Source of the DNA: Ensifer sp. LC11
GTDB taxonomy: Bacteria > Pseudomonadota > Alphaproteobacteria > Rhizobiales > Rhizobiaceae
NCBI RefSeq assembly: GCF_001695835.1
Contig: NZ_MBSO01000012.1
Coordinates: forward strand, 62,001-126,000
Direction of reading: 5' to 3'
Length of the DNA: 64,000 nt
A program made the position numbers and the translations under genes. Below are positions 53,770 to 62,969 of this stretch, piece after piece; within the stretch, counting starts at the first letter, position 1, and every line of letters starts with the position of its first letter. The notes below the pieces were generated by a model, which saw only the letters and a program-made list of their open reading frames with translations, had not been told where the DNA came from and did not search any database.

Positions 53770-54912
53770 ATGAAGCGAAGAACCGAGATCGAAGGGAGGA
53801 CATCGCGCCGCAAATTCCTGGGCGGTGCGGCAATGGCCGGGGTTGCAATGGTCGCTGCACCGAGCGTTGTCAAGGCGCAGGGGCCGATCAACATGCGCTG
53901 GCAAAGCACCTGGCCCTCCAAGGACATCTTTCACGAATTCGCGCTCGATTTCGCCAAGAAGGTCAATGATATGACCGGTGGCGATCTGAAGATAGAAGTG
54001 TTGCCTGCCGGCGCCGTCGTGCCGGCCTTTGGGCTGCTGGACGCCGTTTCGCAGGGAACGCTCGACGGCGGCCATGGTGTCCTCGTCTACCATTACGGCA
54101 AGCAGGCGGCGCTGGCATTGTGGGGCTCCGGGCCCGGGTTCGCCATGGATGCCAACATGCTGCTCGCCTGGCACAAATACGGTGGCGGCAAGGAGTTGCT
54201 CGCAAAACTCTATGAATCCATTGGCGCCAACGTGGTCTCGTTCCCCTATGGGCCGATGCCGACGCAGCCGCTCGGCTGGTTCAAGAAGCCGGTCGCAAAA
54301 CCCGAGGACCTTGAGGGCTTGAAGTTTCGTACGGTGGGCATCTCGATCGATGTGTTCACCGGGCTCGGCGCGGCGGTCAATGCGCTGCCGGGCGGCGAAA
54401 TCGTTGCGGCGCTCGATCGCGGCCTGCTCGATGCGGCTGAGTTCAACAACGCCTCGTCCGACCGGGTGCTCGGTTTCCCGGATGTATCCAAGATCTGCAT
54501 GCTGCAGAGCTACCATCAGAATGGCGAGCAGTTCGAAGTGATGTTCAACAAACCGAAATACGACGGTCTGCCTGATCAGATGAAGGCGATCATCAGCAAC
54601 GCCGTCGAGGCGGCATCTCAGGATATGGCCTGGAAGGCGATCGATCGCTATTCGACGGACTACCGGGAGATGCAAACCACCGACAAGGTCAAGTTCTACA
54701 AGACCCCGGAGACAATCCTCAAGAAGCAGCTGGAGGTCTACGACGAGGTGGTGAAGAAGAAGGCAGCGGAAAACCCGCTGTTCAAGGAGGTGCTTCAGTC
54801 CCAGCTCGCTTTTGCCGAGCGGGCCACGCGCTGGGAACAGGACACCGTCGTCAGTCGACGGCTGGTGTTCGACCACTACTTCGGACAGGAGGGCGTAGCG
54901 AAGGATCTCTGA
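53770..54912 (+). CDS. dctP: TRAP transporter substrate-binding protein (TakP type), Tat signal
   Basis: This 380-residue periplasmic receptor has a twin-arginine signal (TSRRKFLGGAAMAG). The mature part resembles the TakP subgroup that binds 2-oxo acids and similar carboxylates: FGLLDAVSQGTLDGGHGVLVYHYGK and LKFRTVGISIDVFTGLGAAVNALPGGEIV with the carboxylate-binding Arg. The ligand is not certain. It is the first gene of a plus-strand dctPQM cassette. Confidence 0.9.
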   Translation: MKRRTEIEGRTSRRKFLGGAAMAGVAMVAAPSVVKAQGPINMRWQSTWPSKDIFHEFALDFAKKVNDMTGGDLKIEVLPAGAVVPAFGLLDAVSQGTLDGGHGVLVYHYGKQAALALWGSGPGFAMDANMLLAWHKYGGGKELLAKLYESIGANVVSFPYGPMPTQPLGWFKKPVAKPEDLEGLKFRTVGISIDVFTGLGAAVNALPGGEIVAALDRGLLDAAEFNNASSDRVLGFPDVSKICMLQSYHQNGEQFEVMFNKPKYDGLPDQMKAIISNAVEAASQDMAWKAIDRYSTDYREMQTTDKVKFYKTPETILKKQLEVYDEVVKKKAAENPLFKEVLQSQLAFAERATRWEQDTVVSRRLVFDHYFGQEGVAKDL

Positions 54913-55085
54913 CGGTCACCTCGCGTCAATCAAATGCGATGCATGCAGACGATGGCCTCATCTCGTTTCACACATCGGAAGCAGGTGAAGGGTCACATTA
55001 CTGAAAAATCAAAGCGTTACAGCGAAATCTGTGCGTATTTCAAAGCCAGGCTGCTGTAGCGCCCCTCTTGCAGCCGGGGGCACGC

Positions 55086-55754
55086 GTGAACGTCCAGCAT
55101 ATTCTGCTCAGGGTCGATGCGATCAGCGTGTGGATTGGCAAGGCCGCAGCCTGGCTGATCATCGGGCTGATGACGATGATCTGCGTTGAGGTCGTCAAAC
55201 GCTATATCCTGAACATGCCGACGGCCTGGATATTCGACGCCAGCAACATGTTCTACGGCACACTGTTCATGCTCGCCGGCGCCTATGCCCTGGCGCAGAA
55301 TGCCCATGTGCGCGGTGACTTCCTCTACAGTTCCATGCGACCACGCACGCAGGCCGCCCTCGATCTGGTCCTCTATGTTCTCTTCTTCCTGCCGGGCGTC
55401 ACTGCGCTCGTTTACGCCGGCTACGATTATGCCGCGCTTTCCTGGCGGATCGGCGAACATTCGACCGTGACGGCCGAGGGGCCGCCCATCTACTATTTCA
55501 AGACGGTCATCCCGGTCGCAGGCGGTCTTGTCCTGCTTCAGGGGCTGGCCGAGATCACACGCTGCATCACTTGCCTGCGGACGGGCGAATGGCCAAGTCG
55601 ACTGAAGGATGTGGAAGAGCTCGACGTCGTCGCCGAACAGCTCGAACACAGCGAGCATGTGGACACGGAAACACGCGAGGCGGCGATCGAGCGTGCGCAG
55701 GAGATCGACCGGGCGGCGCGGCAGCGGGGAATGGGGGGAGACGGCGAAACGTGA
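55086..55754 (+). CDS. dctQ: TRAP transporter small membrane subunit
   Basis: This 222-residue protein has four membrane helices and the DctQ features EVVKRYILNMPTAWIFDASNMFY and NAHVRGDFLYSSMRPR. A charged C-terminal tail of about 50 residues is longer than usual. The start is GTG at 55086 with GGGGG upstream. Its stop overlaps the dctM start (GTGA). Confidence 0.88.
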   Translation: MNVQHILLRVDAISVWIGKAAAWLIIGLMTMICVEVVKRYILNMPTAWIFDASNMFYGTLFMLAGAYALAQNAHVRGDFLYSSMRPRTQAALDLVLYVLFFLPGVTALVYAGYDYAALSWRIGEHSTVTAEGPPIYYFKTVIPVAGGLVLLQGLAEITRCITCLRTGEWPSRLKDVEELDVVAEQLEHSEHVDTETREAAIERAQEIDRAARQRGMGGDGET

Positions 55755-57496
55755 GCGATCCACTCCTCGGACTGATGATGCTGATGCTCATCGTGGTGGT
55801 CATCATGATGGGGTTTCCGACGGCGTTTACGCTGATGGGGCTCGGCATGCTTTTCGGGTTCTACGCCTTCTACAATCCGGCCGAGCACTGGATCGACAAT
55901 CGCGTCTTCGACCTGATGGTACAACGTACCTATGGGGCGATGACCAATGACGTTCTGATCTCGATCCCGTTGTTCGTGCTCATGGGCTACGTGATGGAGC
56001 GAGGGGCGCTGGTCGACAAGATGTTCTATAGCATCCAGCTCGCTTTCAAGCGGGTGCCTGCGTCGCTTGCCGTGGCGACTCTCATCGTCTGCACCTTCTG
56101 GGGCATCGCCAGCGGCCTCGTCGGTGCGGTGGTCGTGCTGATGGGGGTGATTGCGTTCAATCCGATGTTGCGCGCCGGCTACGACGTGAAGCTTGCTGCC
56201 GGTGTGATCACGGCGGGCGGCACGCTCGGCATCCTGATCCCACCGTCGGTGATGATCATCGTCTATGCGGCAGTGGCGGGACAATCCGTGGTGAAACTCT
56301 ATGCCGCCGCGATGTTCCCCGGGTTTTTCCTGGCACTTCTCTACCTCGCCTATATTCTCGGCTGGGCGCTCGTCAGTCCGAAGATCGCTCCCCCCTTGCC
56401 GGCGGAACAGACGAAGGTGCCCGTCAAGGCGTGGATGCGTGGCCTGCAAGCGTCCTACTCGCCCAATATGCTGGCCGGGCTTTCCCGCGCATTGGTCTCG
56501 CCGGCAAGGGCGCTGGCTCTTGAGACCGAGGAGGGGCCTCTCACCTATTGGGCGATCGTCAAGAACTTCTGCGCCGCCTTGGTTCCGCTCGCGCTGACGG
56601 CTTGCGCCATGGCGCTCGTATGGTGGTATGTCGTCATCCACCCGCAGGCATCGGCAGAAGCGGAGGCCCCGGAGGGGTTGGAACAGCTCGGCGCGCCGGC
56701 GGCGGATGCCGGACCGGCCGCGATCGACGGGCCGACGACAAGCTTTTACGTGTCATTCTGGCTGATTGCCGCAATCGCCGCGGTGGTCCTTGCCCGCTAC
56801 TACCGCAACATGGGGGCGGAGCGGCTACAGGTGGTGAAGCTTCTCGTCTCCTCCGTCATGCCGCTCGGCATCCTCACCATCATCGTGCTCGGCGTTATCC
56901 TGTTCGGGATCACCACCGCGACCGAGTCGGCCGCTGTCGGCGCAGCCGGGGCTTTCCTGCTCGCGTTCCAGGCCCGCACGCTCAATTGGAAGCGTACAAA
57001 GGAAGCTGTGTTTCTGACGGCGAAGACCACGGCCATGGTGTGCTGGCTCTTCGTGGGCTCAGCCTTGTTTTCCGCCGTCTTCGCCATACTGGGCGGCCAG
57101 GCGCTGATCGAGCAATGGGTGCTCTCGCTCGATCTGACGCCCGTGCAGTTCATGATCCTGTCGCAGGCGATCATCTTCCTGCTCGGCTGGCCGCTGGAAT
57201 GGACCGAGATCATCATCATCTTCGTGCCGATCTTTCTGCCGCTGCTAAAGCACTTCGACATCGATCCCATGCTCTGGGGCGTTCTCGTCTTCGTCAACCT
57301 GCAGGCGGCATTCCTGTCGCCGCCGGTCGCTATGTCCGCCTTCTACCTGAAGGGGGTTTCGCCGCCGCATGTGACGATCAACCAGATCTTCGCCGGCATG
57401 ACGCCCTATATGCTGATCGTCGTGCTCTGCATGGTCATCATGTATATCTGGCCCGGGATAACCCTCTGGCTCCCGAACTATCTCTATGGCAACTGA
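55751..57496 (+). CDS. dctM: TRAP transporter large membrane subunit (long form)
   Basis: This 581-residue permease has about fourteen hydrophobic segments. DctM blocks are MGFPTAFTLMGLGMLFG, GVITAGGTLGILIPPSVMIIVYA and TTATESAAVGAAGAFLLA. It is longer than the typical 430-residue DctM because of a central insert (about residues 220-400) with extra helices and an acidic Ala/Pro loop, as in the large TakP-associated DctM group. The start is GTG at 55751. Confidence 0.92.
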   Translation: MSDPLLGLMMLMLIVVVIMMGFPTAFTLMGLGMLFGFYAFYNPAEHWIDNRVFDLMVQRTYGAMTNDVLISIPLFVLMGYVMERGALVDKMFYSIQLAFKRVPASLAVATLIVCTFWGIASGLVGAVVVLMGVIAFNPMLRAGYDVKLAAGVITAGGTLGILIPPSVMIIVYAAVAGQSVVKLYAAAMFPGFFLALLYLAYILGWALVSPKIAPPLPAEQTKVPVKAWMRGLQASYSPNMLAGLSRALVSPARALALETEEGPLTYWAIVKNFCAALVPLALTACAMALVWWYVVIHPQASAEAEAPEGLEQLGAPAADAGPAAIDGPTTSFYVSFWLIAAIAAVVLARYYRNMGAERLQVVKLLVSSVMPLGILTIIVLGVILFGITTATESAAVGAAGAFLLAFQARTLNWKRTKEAVFLTAKTTAMVCWLFVGSALFSAVFAILGGQALIEQWVLSLDLTPVQFMILSQAIIFLLGWPLEWTEIIIIFVPIFLPLLKHFDIDPMLWGVLVFVNLQAAFLSPPVAMSAFYLKGVSPPHVTINQIFAGMTPYMLIVVLCMVIMYIWPGITLWLPNYLYGN

Positions 57497-57516
57497 AGAA
57501 TGGCCCTGCAGCTGGG

Positions 57517-57623
57517 CTACAGCGCCGCGCGGTTTTATCAGACGCGCGAAGGCCGCCGTAGCGCTTTGAATCACTGCATGTTTTTGTCCTTAAATCGGGT
57601 GCGATTAAAGGAGACATGCAGTG
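57517..57623 (+). repeat. Two-hairpin intergenic element, copy 2
   Basis: This starts 21 bases after the dctM stop. The first hairpin is CTACAGCG ... CGCCGTAG enclosing CGCGCG arms around TTTTATC. The second is CACTGCATG (57572-57580) with CATGCAGTG (57615-57623) and inner arms TTAAATCG / CGATTAAA. Order and spacing match copy 1 at 26512-26612, and the second hairpin here is better preserved. It ends 6 bases before the stop of the opposing midA-like gene. Confidence 0.72.
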
Positions 57624-57628
57624 TGCGA

Positions 57629-58732
57629 TCAGGCCTTTGGCTTGCGGAAAGGGGAAAGCGTAACCGGAGGGCTGCTGACGGCCAGAACCTTGAACAGTTC
57701 CCCCATCTTTCCGGCGCCGGCGCCGGCGAGCCTTTCGACATCCTGGCGGATGCCTTCCTGCGTCAGCGCATCCTTGTCGCGGCCGAGGGCGGCAGCGCGT
57801 TCCAGAAGACCGAGGCCGACCAGGAAATCGCCCTGGTGAGCGAGGCCGTTGATCTGCACATCGTCGGTCTTGGCGCGGCGGGCGAGCTGTTCGAAGTCGA
57901 CGTGGCTGGTCAGGTCGGCTCGGCCCGGATTGGCGAGCGGCGGATCATATTCGTGATCGCGCACAGCCTGCAGCGTGTCGCCGTAGCTGGTGGCGAGATG
58001 ACCGTAATCGATGATGACGGCGGTGCCGCCGCTGACCTTCAGTCGCTCGCAAAGGGCCGACATGACCGCATCGCGGGCAGGGGCAATTTCGAAGATCGTG
58101 CCTTCGGCCACGCCCTGCGCCGGCGCCGGCAGGAGGTCCGGATCGATGCCGGCAACACCGGCGGCAAAGGTCAATTCGTCGTCGGCATCAAGACCGACCA
58201 TGCGCTCGCGAAAACCTTGCGACGTGCGCACGAACTGGCGGATCGGGATGGCGTCGAACAGTTCGTTGGCGGCGAGCAGCAGGAAACCTTCCGGCAACGT
58301 CTCGAAGCTCGCGTGCCAGTCAACCTTGTTGCCGTGGGCGGCAAGCGTTTCGGACTGGATCTTGCGCAGGCGGTCGCTGGTTTCGACGAGGTGTATGCTT
58401 GCCGAGGCGTAGAGGTCGGGCGCGAGACGGCGCACGACGCGCAGCATGTCTGACATCATCGTGCCGCGACCGGGGCCGATTTCGGCGATCACGGCGCCTT
58501 CGGGCTTGCCATGCTGCTGCCAGGCGTGGACGAGGAAGACGCCGATCATCTCGCCGAAGAGCTGGCTGATTTCCGGCGCGGTCGTGAAATCGCCCTCTTT
58601 GCCAAAGGGCTCGTGAACCCGGTAGTAGCCGTACTCCGGGTCCGCGAGGCAGAGCGAAAAATAGTCAGTGACACTGATCGGGCCGTGAGCCTTGATCAGC
58701 GTCTTGATCTTGTCGGCAAGTGGTGTGGTCAT
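57629..58732 (-). CDS. MidA/NDUFAF7-like SAM-dependent methyltransferase
   Basis: This 367-residue protein carries the COG1565 features PISVTDYFSLCLADPEYGYYR, the SAM-binding IAEIGPGRGTMMSDMLRV, and FLLLAANELFDAIPIRQFV. The mitochondrial homologue methylates an Arg of complex I subunit NDUFS2. The bacterial role is probably similar but unproven. It lies downstream of lgt with a 56-base gap. Confidence 0.9.
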   Translation of the reverse strand: MTTPLADKIKTLIKAHGPISVTDYFSLCLADPEYGYYRVHEPFGKEGDFTTAPEISQLFGEMIGVFLVHAWQQHGKPEGAVIAEIGPGRGTMMSDMLRVVRRLAPDLYASASIHLVETSDRLRKIQSETLAAHGNKVDWHASFETLPEGFLLLAANELFDAIPIRQFVRTSQGFRERMVGLDADDELTFAAGVAGIDPDLLPAPAQGVAEGTIFEIAPARDAVMSALCERLKVSGGTAVIIDYGHLATSYGDTLQAVRDHEYDPPLANPGRADLTSHVDFEQLARRAKTDDVQINGLAHQGDFLVGLGLLERAAALGRDKDALTQEGIRQDVERLAGAGAGKMGELFKVLAVSSPPVTLSPFRKPKA

Positions 58733-58788
58733 GCGTTCGTCCAGTTAGCGGGACGCGACCGCAAGGCCGCGCCCGTTTGTCTCGCACA

Positions 58789-59628
58789 TCAAGCGGCGGC
58801 TGTGCTGCGCGCCCTGGCAATCGCCCAGATGCCGGCGAGTGCCATCGGCAGCGAGAGCAACATGCCCATCGTCAGCCAACCACCGGCAAGATAGCCGATC
58901 TGCGCGTCCGGTTCGCGGAAGAATTCGACGAAAATGCGGCTCAGCGCATAGCCAAGCACGAAGATGCCGGTGACGAGTCCCGGATATTTCAGGGCCTGGC
59001 GGCGGTAGATGAACCAGGCAAGCACGCCAAGCAGCACGAGACCTTCGAGCGCGGCTTCGTAGAGCTGGCTCGGGTGGCGCGCAAAGGGTCCGCCGGTCGG
59101 AAAGACAATTGCCCAGGGCATCGACGACAGCCGTCCCCAGAGCTCACCGTTGATGAAGTTGGCGATGCGACCGAAAAACAGGCCGATCGGCACCACAGCG
59201 GCGACGATATCGAACAGGCTCCACAGCGCGATCTTGTTCTTGCGGGCAAACAGGATCATCGCAAGCGTGGTGCCGAGGAAGCCGCCGTGGAAGGACATGC
59301 CGCCGTTCCAGATTTCCAGCGCCCGGATCGGGTTGGCGATGACCGAGGCAAGGTCGTAGAAGAGGATGTAGCCGATGCGGCCGCCGAGCACGATGCCGCC
59401 GGCCGCCCAGAGCAGGAAGTCATCGAGCTGCTGGAGCGTGATCGCTGCTGCGTTGTCGCGCCAGAGCGCGGCGTTCATTGCGAGGCGGCGCGCGTAGAAC
59501 CAGCCAATCAGGATGCCCGCGACATAGGCGAGCCCATACCAGTGAACGGCAAGCGGTCCGATCTGGAAGATGACAGGATCGATTTCGGGGAAGGGGAGGA
59601 TGGCGAGGCGGGTCGCTAGAGTTTCCAA
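58789..59628 (-). CDS. lgt: Prolipoprotein diacylglyceryl transferase
   Basis: This 279-residue inner-membrane enzyme adds diacylglycerol to lipoprotein precursors at the lipobox Cys. It has seven helices, the HGGFLG motif, and the full signature [13 protein letters not shown]. The start is probably TTG at 59628 ([17 protein letters not shown]), which gives the usual rhizobial length. ATG at 59670 would add 14 Arg/Lys-rich residues. Confidence 0.93.
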   Translation of the reverse strand: METLATRLAILPFPEIDPVIFQIGPLAVHWYGLAYVAGILIGWFYARRLAMNAALWRDNAAAITLQQLDDFLLWAAGGIVLGGRIGYILFYDLASVIANPIRALEIWNGGMSFHGGFLGTTLAMILFARKNKIALWSLFDIVAAVVPIGLFFGRIANFINGELWGRLSSMPWAIVFPTGGPFARHPSQLYEAALEGLVLLGVLAWFIYRRQALKYPGLVTGIFVLGYALSRIFVEFFREPDAQIGYLAGGWLTMGMLLSLPMALAGIWAIARARSTAAA

Positions 59629-59831
59629 TTTGATTTTTCTCGTGCCGGGCCGGTTGTTTCGGCGGAACATGGCGAGCGATTTCCGCCCGGTCAAGGGCAG
59701 CAGCACGCACTCCGGACACAGGGACGTGATGACGGGACGTGATTTCCCTTGCATCCGCCCGCCGCTGACCCTACCTGAAATCCATGACCGCATCGCAAGG
59801 CGAGGCGATGGCTGAAATGGAGATCGCGACG

Positions 59832-60092
59832 ATGAGCACAGGCGCCAACCGCATTCTGGATGACTTTGCCAAGCTGATGACCGACGCCGCGGGCGCTGCC
59901 CAGGGCGTGCGCCGTGAGGTAGAAACCGCCTTCCGTGCGCAGGCCGAACGCACGCTGAATTCGCTCGACGTGGTCAAGCGCGAAGAGTTCGAAATGGTCA
60001 AGGAAATGGCCATCAAGGCGCGCGAGGAAAACGATGCGCTTCTCGCCCGTATCGAGGCCCTGGAAGCGCGCCTCGTTGATACTGGCAAGTAA
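59832..60092 (+). CDS. ubiK: UbiK-type accessory factor (BMFP domain)
   Basis: This 86-residue protein has the BMFP helical domain: [47 protein letters not shown], then a coiled-coil tail. E. coli UbiK helps assemble ubiquinone synthesis enzymes at the membrane. The start at 59832 has GGAGA upstream; 59784 is also in frame. It is divergent from lgt. Confidence 0.85.
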   Translation: MSTGANRILDDFAKLMTDAAGAAQGVRREVETAFRAQAERTLNSLDVVKREEFEMVKEMAIKAREENDALLARIEALEARLVDTGK

Positions 60093-60133
60093 CGCGATTC
60101 CCTCGAAATAACGGCATTTCAGCGTTTTTGCTG

Positions 60134-60162
60134 CGCCCGCGGATCGATTTCGCGGGCGTTTT
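60134..60162 (+). terminator. Terminator of ubiK
   Basis: CGCCCGCG (60134-60141) pairs with CGCGGGCG (60151-60158), followed by TTTT. Confidence 0.85.
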
Positions 60163-60540
60163 GCTGCCGCCTATCCGTTGCCGTTCGAGAGGGCGTTAAG
60201 GCAGGTTAATAAAACGTGAAAAGTTTTCCACCTGTGGACACTGCCAAAAAACCCTTATGGCAGAGTCAGTTAAGCTCAGCCGCTGCATTTGGATGACAAC
60301 GTAGGCGCGATTGTTCACGGCTATTTTCGGGCCGAGGGGCTGGCAGCCTGACTCCGCCATTATACACTGATTTTAAATGATGATTCGAAACGAACCACGT
60401 AAGCTCCGGGCAGGGTAAGTCAGCCAGGATGGATGTGAGTTCAGCAATCATAGTGTGTTCGTAATCGGTGTTGGGTTTGCAGCGTTGCGTCGTGTGAGCG
60501 TGATGACGCATGCCTGCTCCACACCTATGCAGGGTGATGC
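60163..60540. other. 378-base AT-richer gap before ybjN
   Basis: No gene recognised. It contains adjacent inverted DnaA-box-like 9-mers TTTTCCACC (60224-60232) and TGTGGACAC (60233-60241), then a CTGCCA / TGGCAG hairpin with an A-rich loop (60241-60263). The base composition is lower in GC than the genes around it. The ybjN promoter must be here. Confidence 0.4.
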
Positions 60541-61041
60541 ATGAGCCTTTTGGAAATGGAAGTCGAGCGCCAATCCAACCCGGTCGATATGATCGAGTTC
60601 GTGGCTGCAAATAACGACTGGTCGTTCGAGCGATCCGGCGAAGACGAAATCGCCATGACGGTCGAAGGCAAGTGGGCGGACTACCACGTTTCCTTCTCCT
60701 GGATGGAGGAATTCGAGGCGCTGCACCTTGCCTGTGCCTTCGACATCAAGGTGCCGGAAAGCCGGGTAAACGAAGTCATCCGCCTGCTCTCCCATATCAA
60801 TGGGCAGGTGCTGATGGGCCACTTCGACCTGTGGCGCCAGGAGGAGGTCGTGATCTTCCGCCAGTCGCTGCTGCTTGCCGGCGGCGCCGAGCCCACCAAC
60901 CAGCAGGTCGAGGTGCTGCTTTCAAGCGCACTTGACGCTTGCGAATCCTATTATCAGGCGTTTCAATTCGTCGTCTGGTCCGGCATGGACGCGCAGCGCG
61001 CGGTCGATGCGGTCCTGTTCGAAACGGTTGGAGAGGCTTGA
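60541..61041 (+). CDS. YbjN domain protein
   Basis: This 166-residue protein matches alphaproteobacterial YbjN (type III secretion chaperone-like fold): NPVDMIEFVAANNDWSFERSGEDEIAM and the central HVSFSWMEEFEALHLACAFDIKVP. A regulator or chaperone role is assumed for the family. It is followed two bases later by proC, so the two form an operon. Confidence 0.87.
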   Translation: MSLLEMEVERQSNPVDMIEFVAANNDWSFERSGEDEIAMTVEGKWADYHVSFSWMEEFEALHLACAFDIKVPESRVNEVIRLLSHINGQVLMGHFDLWRQEEVVIFRQSLLLAGGAEPTNQQVEVLLSSALDACESYYQAFQFVVWSGMDAQRAVDAVLFETVGEA

Positions 61042-61043
61042 TC

Positions 61044-61862
61044 ATGGCAACTGCCGCTTCCGGTCCCATCGTCCTCGTCGGCGCCGGTAACATGGGCGGC
61101 GCCATGCTTTCCGGCTGGCTGAAAAGCGGCGTCAAGGGCGCCGACGTGCTCGTCGTCGATCCCGGTCCGCCGCCAGCCATGGCGCAGCTGATTTCAGACA
61201 GCGGTGTCACCCATGCGACGTCGGCGCCATCCGGCGTCCAGGCGGGCGTGATCTTCCTTGCGGTCAAGCCGCAGGTGATGGGCACGGTACTGCCGCCGCT
61301 GAAATCGCTCGTCGGTGCCAACACGGTCATCGTGTCGGTCGCCGCCGGCAAAACACTCGCTTTCATCGAAACGCATCTGGGTGCTGCCGCCACGGTTCGC
61401 GCCATGCCGAACACGCCGGCGATGATTGGCCGTGGTGTTACCGGTGCATTTGCCAATGCCCGCGTCAGCGCAGCGCAGCGCAGCCAGGTCCACGACCTGC
61501 TGAAGGTCAGCGGCCCGGTCGAATGGGTCAGGACCGAGGCCGAGATCGATGCCGTAACAGCCGTCTCGGGCAGTGGCCCGGCCTATGTCTTCTACCTCGT
61601 CGAGTGCATGGCGGAGGCGGGTCGCAAGGCTGGCCTCGAGGCGGACCTCGCCATGCGGCTTGCGCGGGAAACCGTCGCGGGGGCCGGCGAACTGTTGCAC
61701 CAGTCCCCCGACGAGGCGGCGCGGCTGCGCCAGAACGTGACCTCGCCCGGCGGCACGACCGCCGCAGCACTCTCGGTGCTGATGGCTGACGACGGTATGC
61801 AGCCGCTTTTCGACAAGGCGATTGCCGCGGCGCGCAAGCGGGCGGAAGAGCTGGCCGGCTGA
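61044..61862 (+). CDS. proC: Pyrroline-5-carboxylate reductase
   Basis: This 272-residue enzyme reduces P5C to proline with NAD(P)H. It has an N-terminal Rossmann motif VLVGAGNMGGAMLSGWL, VKPQVM, AMPNTPAMIGRG, and the C-terminal signature VTSPGGTTAAALSVL. GGAGAGG lies upstream. It is coupled to ybjN. Confidence 0.96.
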   Translation: MATAASGPIVLVGAGNMGGAMLSGWLKSGVKGADVLVVDPGPPPAMAQLISDSGVTHATSAPSGVQAGVIFLAVKPQVMGTVLPPLKSLVGANTVIVSVAAGKTLAFIETHLGAAATVRAMPNTPAMIGRGVTGAFANARVSAAQRSQVHDLLKVSGPVEWVRTEAEIDAVTAVSGSGPAYVFYLVECMAEAGRKAGLEADLAMRLARETVAGAGELLHQSPDEAARLRQNVTSPGGTTAAALSVLMADDGMQPLFDKAIAAARKRAEELAG

Positions 61863-62050
61863 AACGCACGCGCCAGCCAAATGTACATTGCGGCCCCGCG
61901 GCATCGTCGTGGGGCCGATCCATTTCAGGGGTCGGGGATCACCGGGCGCTACGGGAGGGATTGCTCCCGAGGTGCGGGCCGAACCTTCCGGAATCTCGCC
62001 CGATGCTTTAAGCCATCGTCGGCGAAGAGCTTTTGATCAAGGGAATAATG

Positions 62051-62392
62051 ATGGCTGAAACTATTGAATTTGCTGATTTCGAGCGCGTAGACATTCGCGT
62101 CGGCACGATCGTCGAGGCCGAGCCCTTTCCGGAAGCGCGCAAGCCGGCCTTCAAGTTGAAGATCGATTTCGGCCCGGAGATCGGCATAAAAAAGTCATCA
62201 GCCCAAATCACGGTTCACTATCGTCCGGAGGAACTCGTCGGGCGGCAGGTTCTGGGCGTGGTCAATTTCCCGCCGCGTCAGATCGGCCCTGTCCGCTCCG
62301 AGGTGCTGACGCTGGGCTTTGAAGACGAGGCCGGCGCGATCGTGCTGGCTGCCACCGAACGGCCGATCCCCAACGGCAAGAAATTGATGTGA
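62051..62392 (+). CDS. csaA: CsaA-type tRNA-binding protein
   Basis: This 113-residue OB-fold protein resembles the C-terminal tRNA-binding domain of MetRS: FERVDIRVGTIVEAEPFPEARKPAFKLKIDFG and LGVVNFPPRQIGPVRSEVLTLGF. B. subtilis CsaA has export-chaperone properties. The start is 62051 or 62048; AAGGGAAT favours 62051. A dyad GGCCCC/GGGGCC near 61892-61915, after proC, lacks a T run. Confidence 0.9.
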   Translation: MAETIEFADFERVDIRVGTIVEAEPFPEARKPAFKLKIDFGPEIGIKKSSAQITVHYRPEELVGRQVLGVVNFPPRQIGPVRSEVLTLGFEDEAGAIVLAATERPIPNGKKLM

Positions 62393-62397
62393 CCCCA

Positions 62398-62961
62398 ATG
62401 AACATTGCTTTCGAAGTGATCCCCGAGCGCGTCAAGGTTTCCTGCCTTTGGCGCGCCGCCGATGCCGCGCGCGACTGGCGCGCAAGTCACGTGCTTTCGC
62501 TGCTCGACCCGGAGCTGCCGGATGCCAATGTCCCTGTTATCGCCGGTGCCGATCATCGGGTCGTGCGCATGCGCGACCAGGAAAACCTCAACGCCACCCG
62601 GCATTTCCCGGATCTGGTGCTCGAGGTGTTCGAGGCGATGCGCCCGGCGGCGGAGAATTCGTCGAGCCGCATCCTCGTACATTGCCACGCCGGCGTCAGC
62701 CGCTCCACGGCCTTTGCCTATGGACTGATCGCCCATCAGCTTGGCGCCGGTCGCGAGGAGGATGCCTTTCGGGCGCTGCTGACGATCACGCGCAAGCCCT
62801 GGCCGAACCGTCGGATCATCGAGATCCTCGACGCCGCCCTCGGCCGCGAGGGTCGGCTGCTCACGCCGCTCGACGTGATGCGCGCCCGCCACCCGCGCCG
62901 CATCGACGCCTGGCATCGCTTCAACGAACGGCGCGGCCTTACCTCGATCTATCAGCGTTAG
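62398..62961 (+). CDS. Dual-specificity-type protein tyrosine phosphatase
   Basis: This 187-residue protein has the active-site loop LVHCHAGVSRSTAF (C-x5-R) near residue 97, with an upstream Asp-containing loop (VRMRDQENLN) that could act as the general acid. Substrate unknown. A GTG at 62389 overlapping the csaA stop (GTGA) is an alternative start; in either case it is cotranscribed with csaA. Confidence 0.82.
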   Translation: MNIAFEVIPERVKVSCLWRAADAARDWRASHVLSLLDPELPDANVPVIAGADHRVVRMRDQENLNATRHFPDLVLEVFEAMRPAAENSSSRILVHCHAGVSRSTAFAYGLIAHQLGAGREEDAFRALLTITRKPWPNRRIIEILDAALGREGRLLTPLDVMRARHPRRIDAWHRFNERRGLTSIYQR

Positions 62962-62969
62962 TTTAGCGC

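Noticed and set aside
60196-60209. TTAA-N6-TTAA resembling a CtrA site
   Set aside because: The established CtrA motif has seven bases between the half-sites; here there are six.
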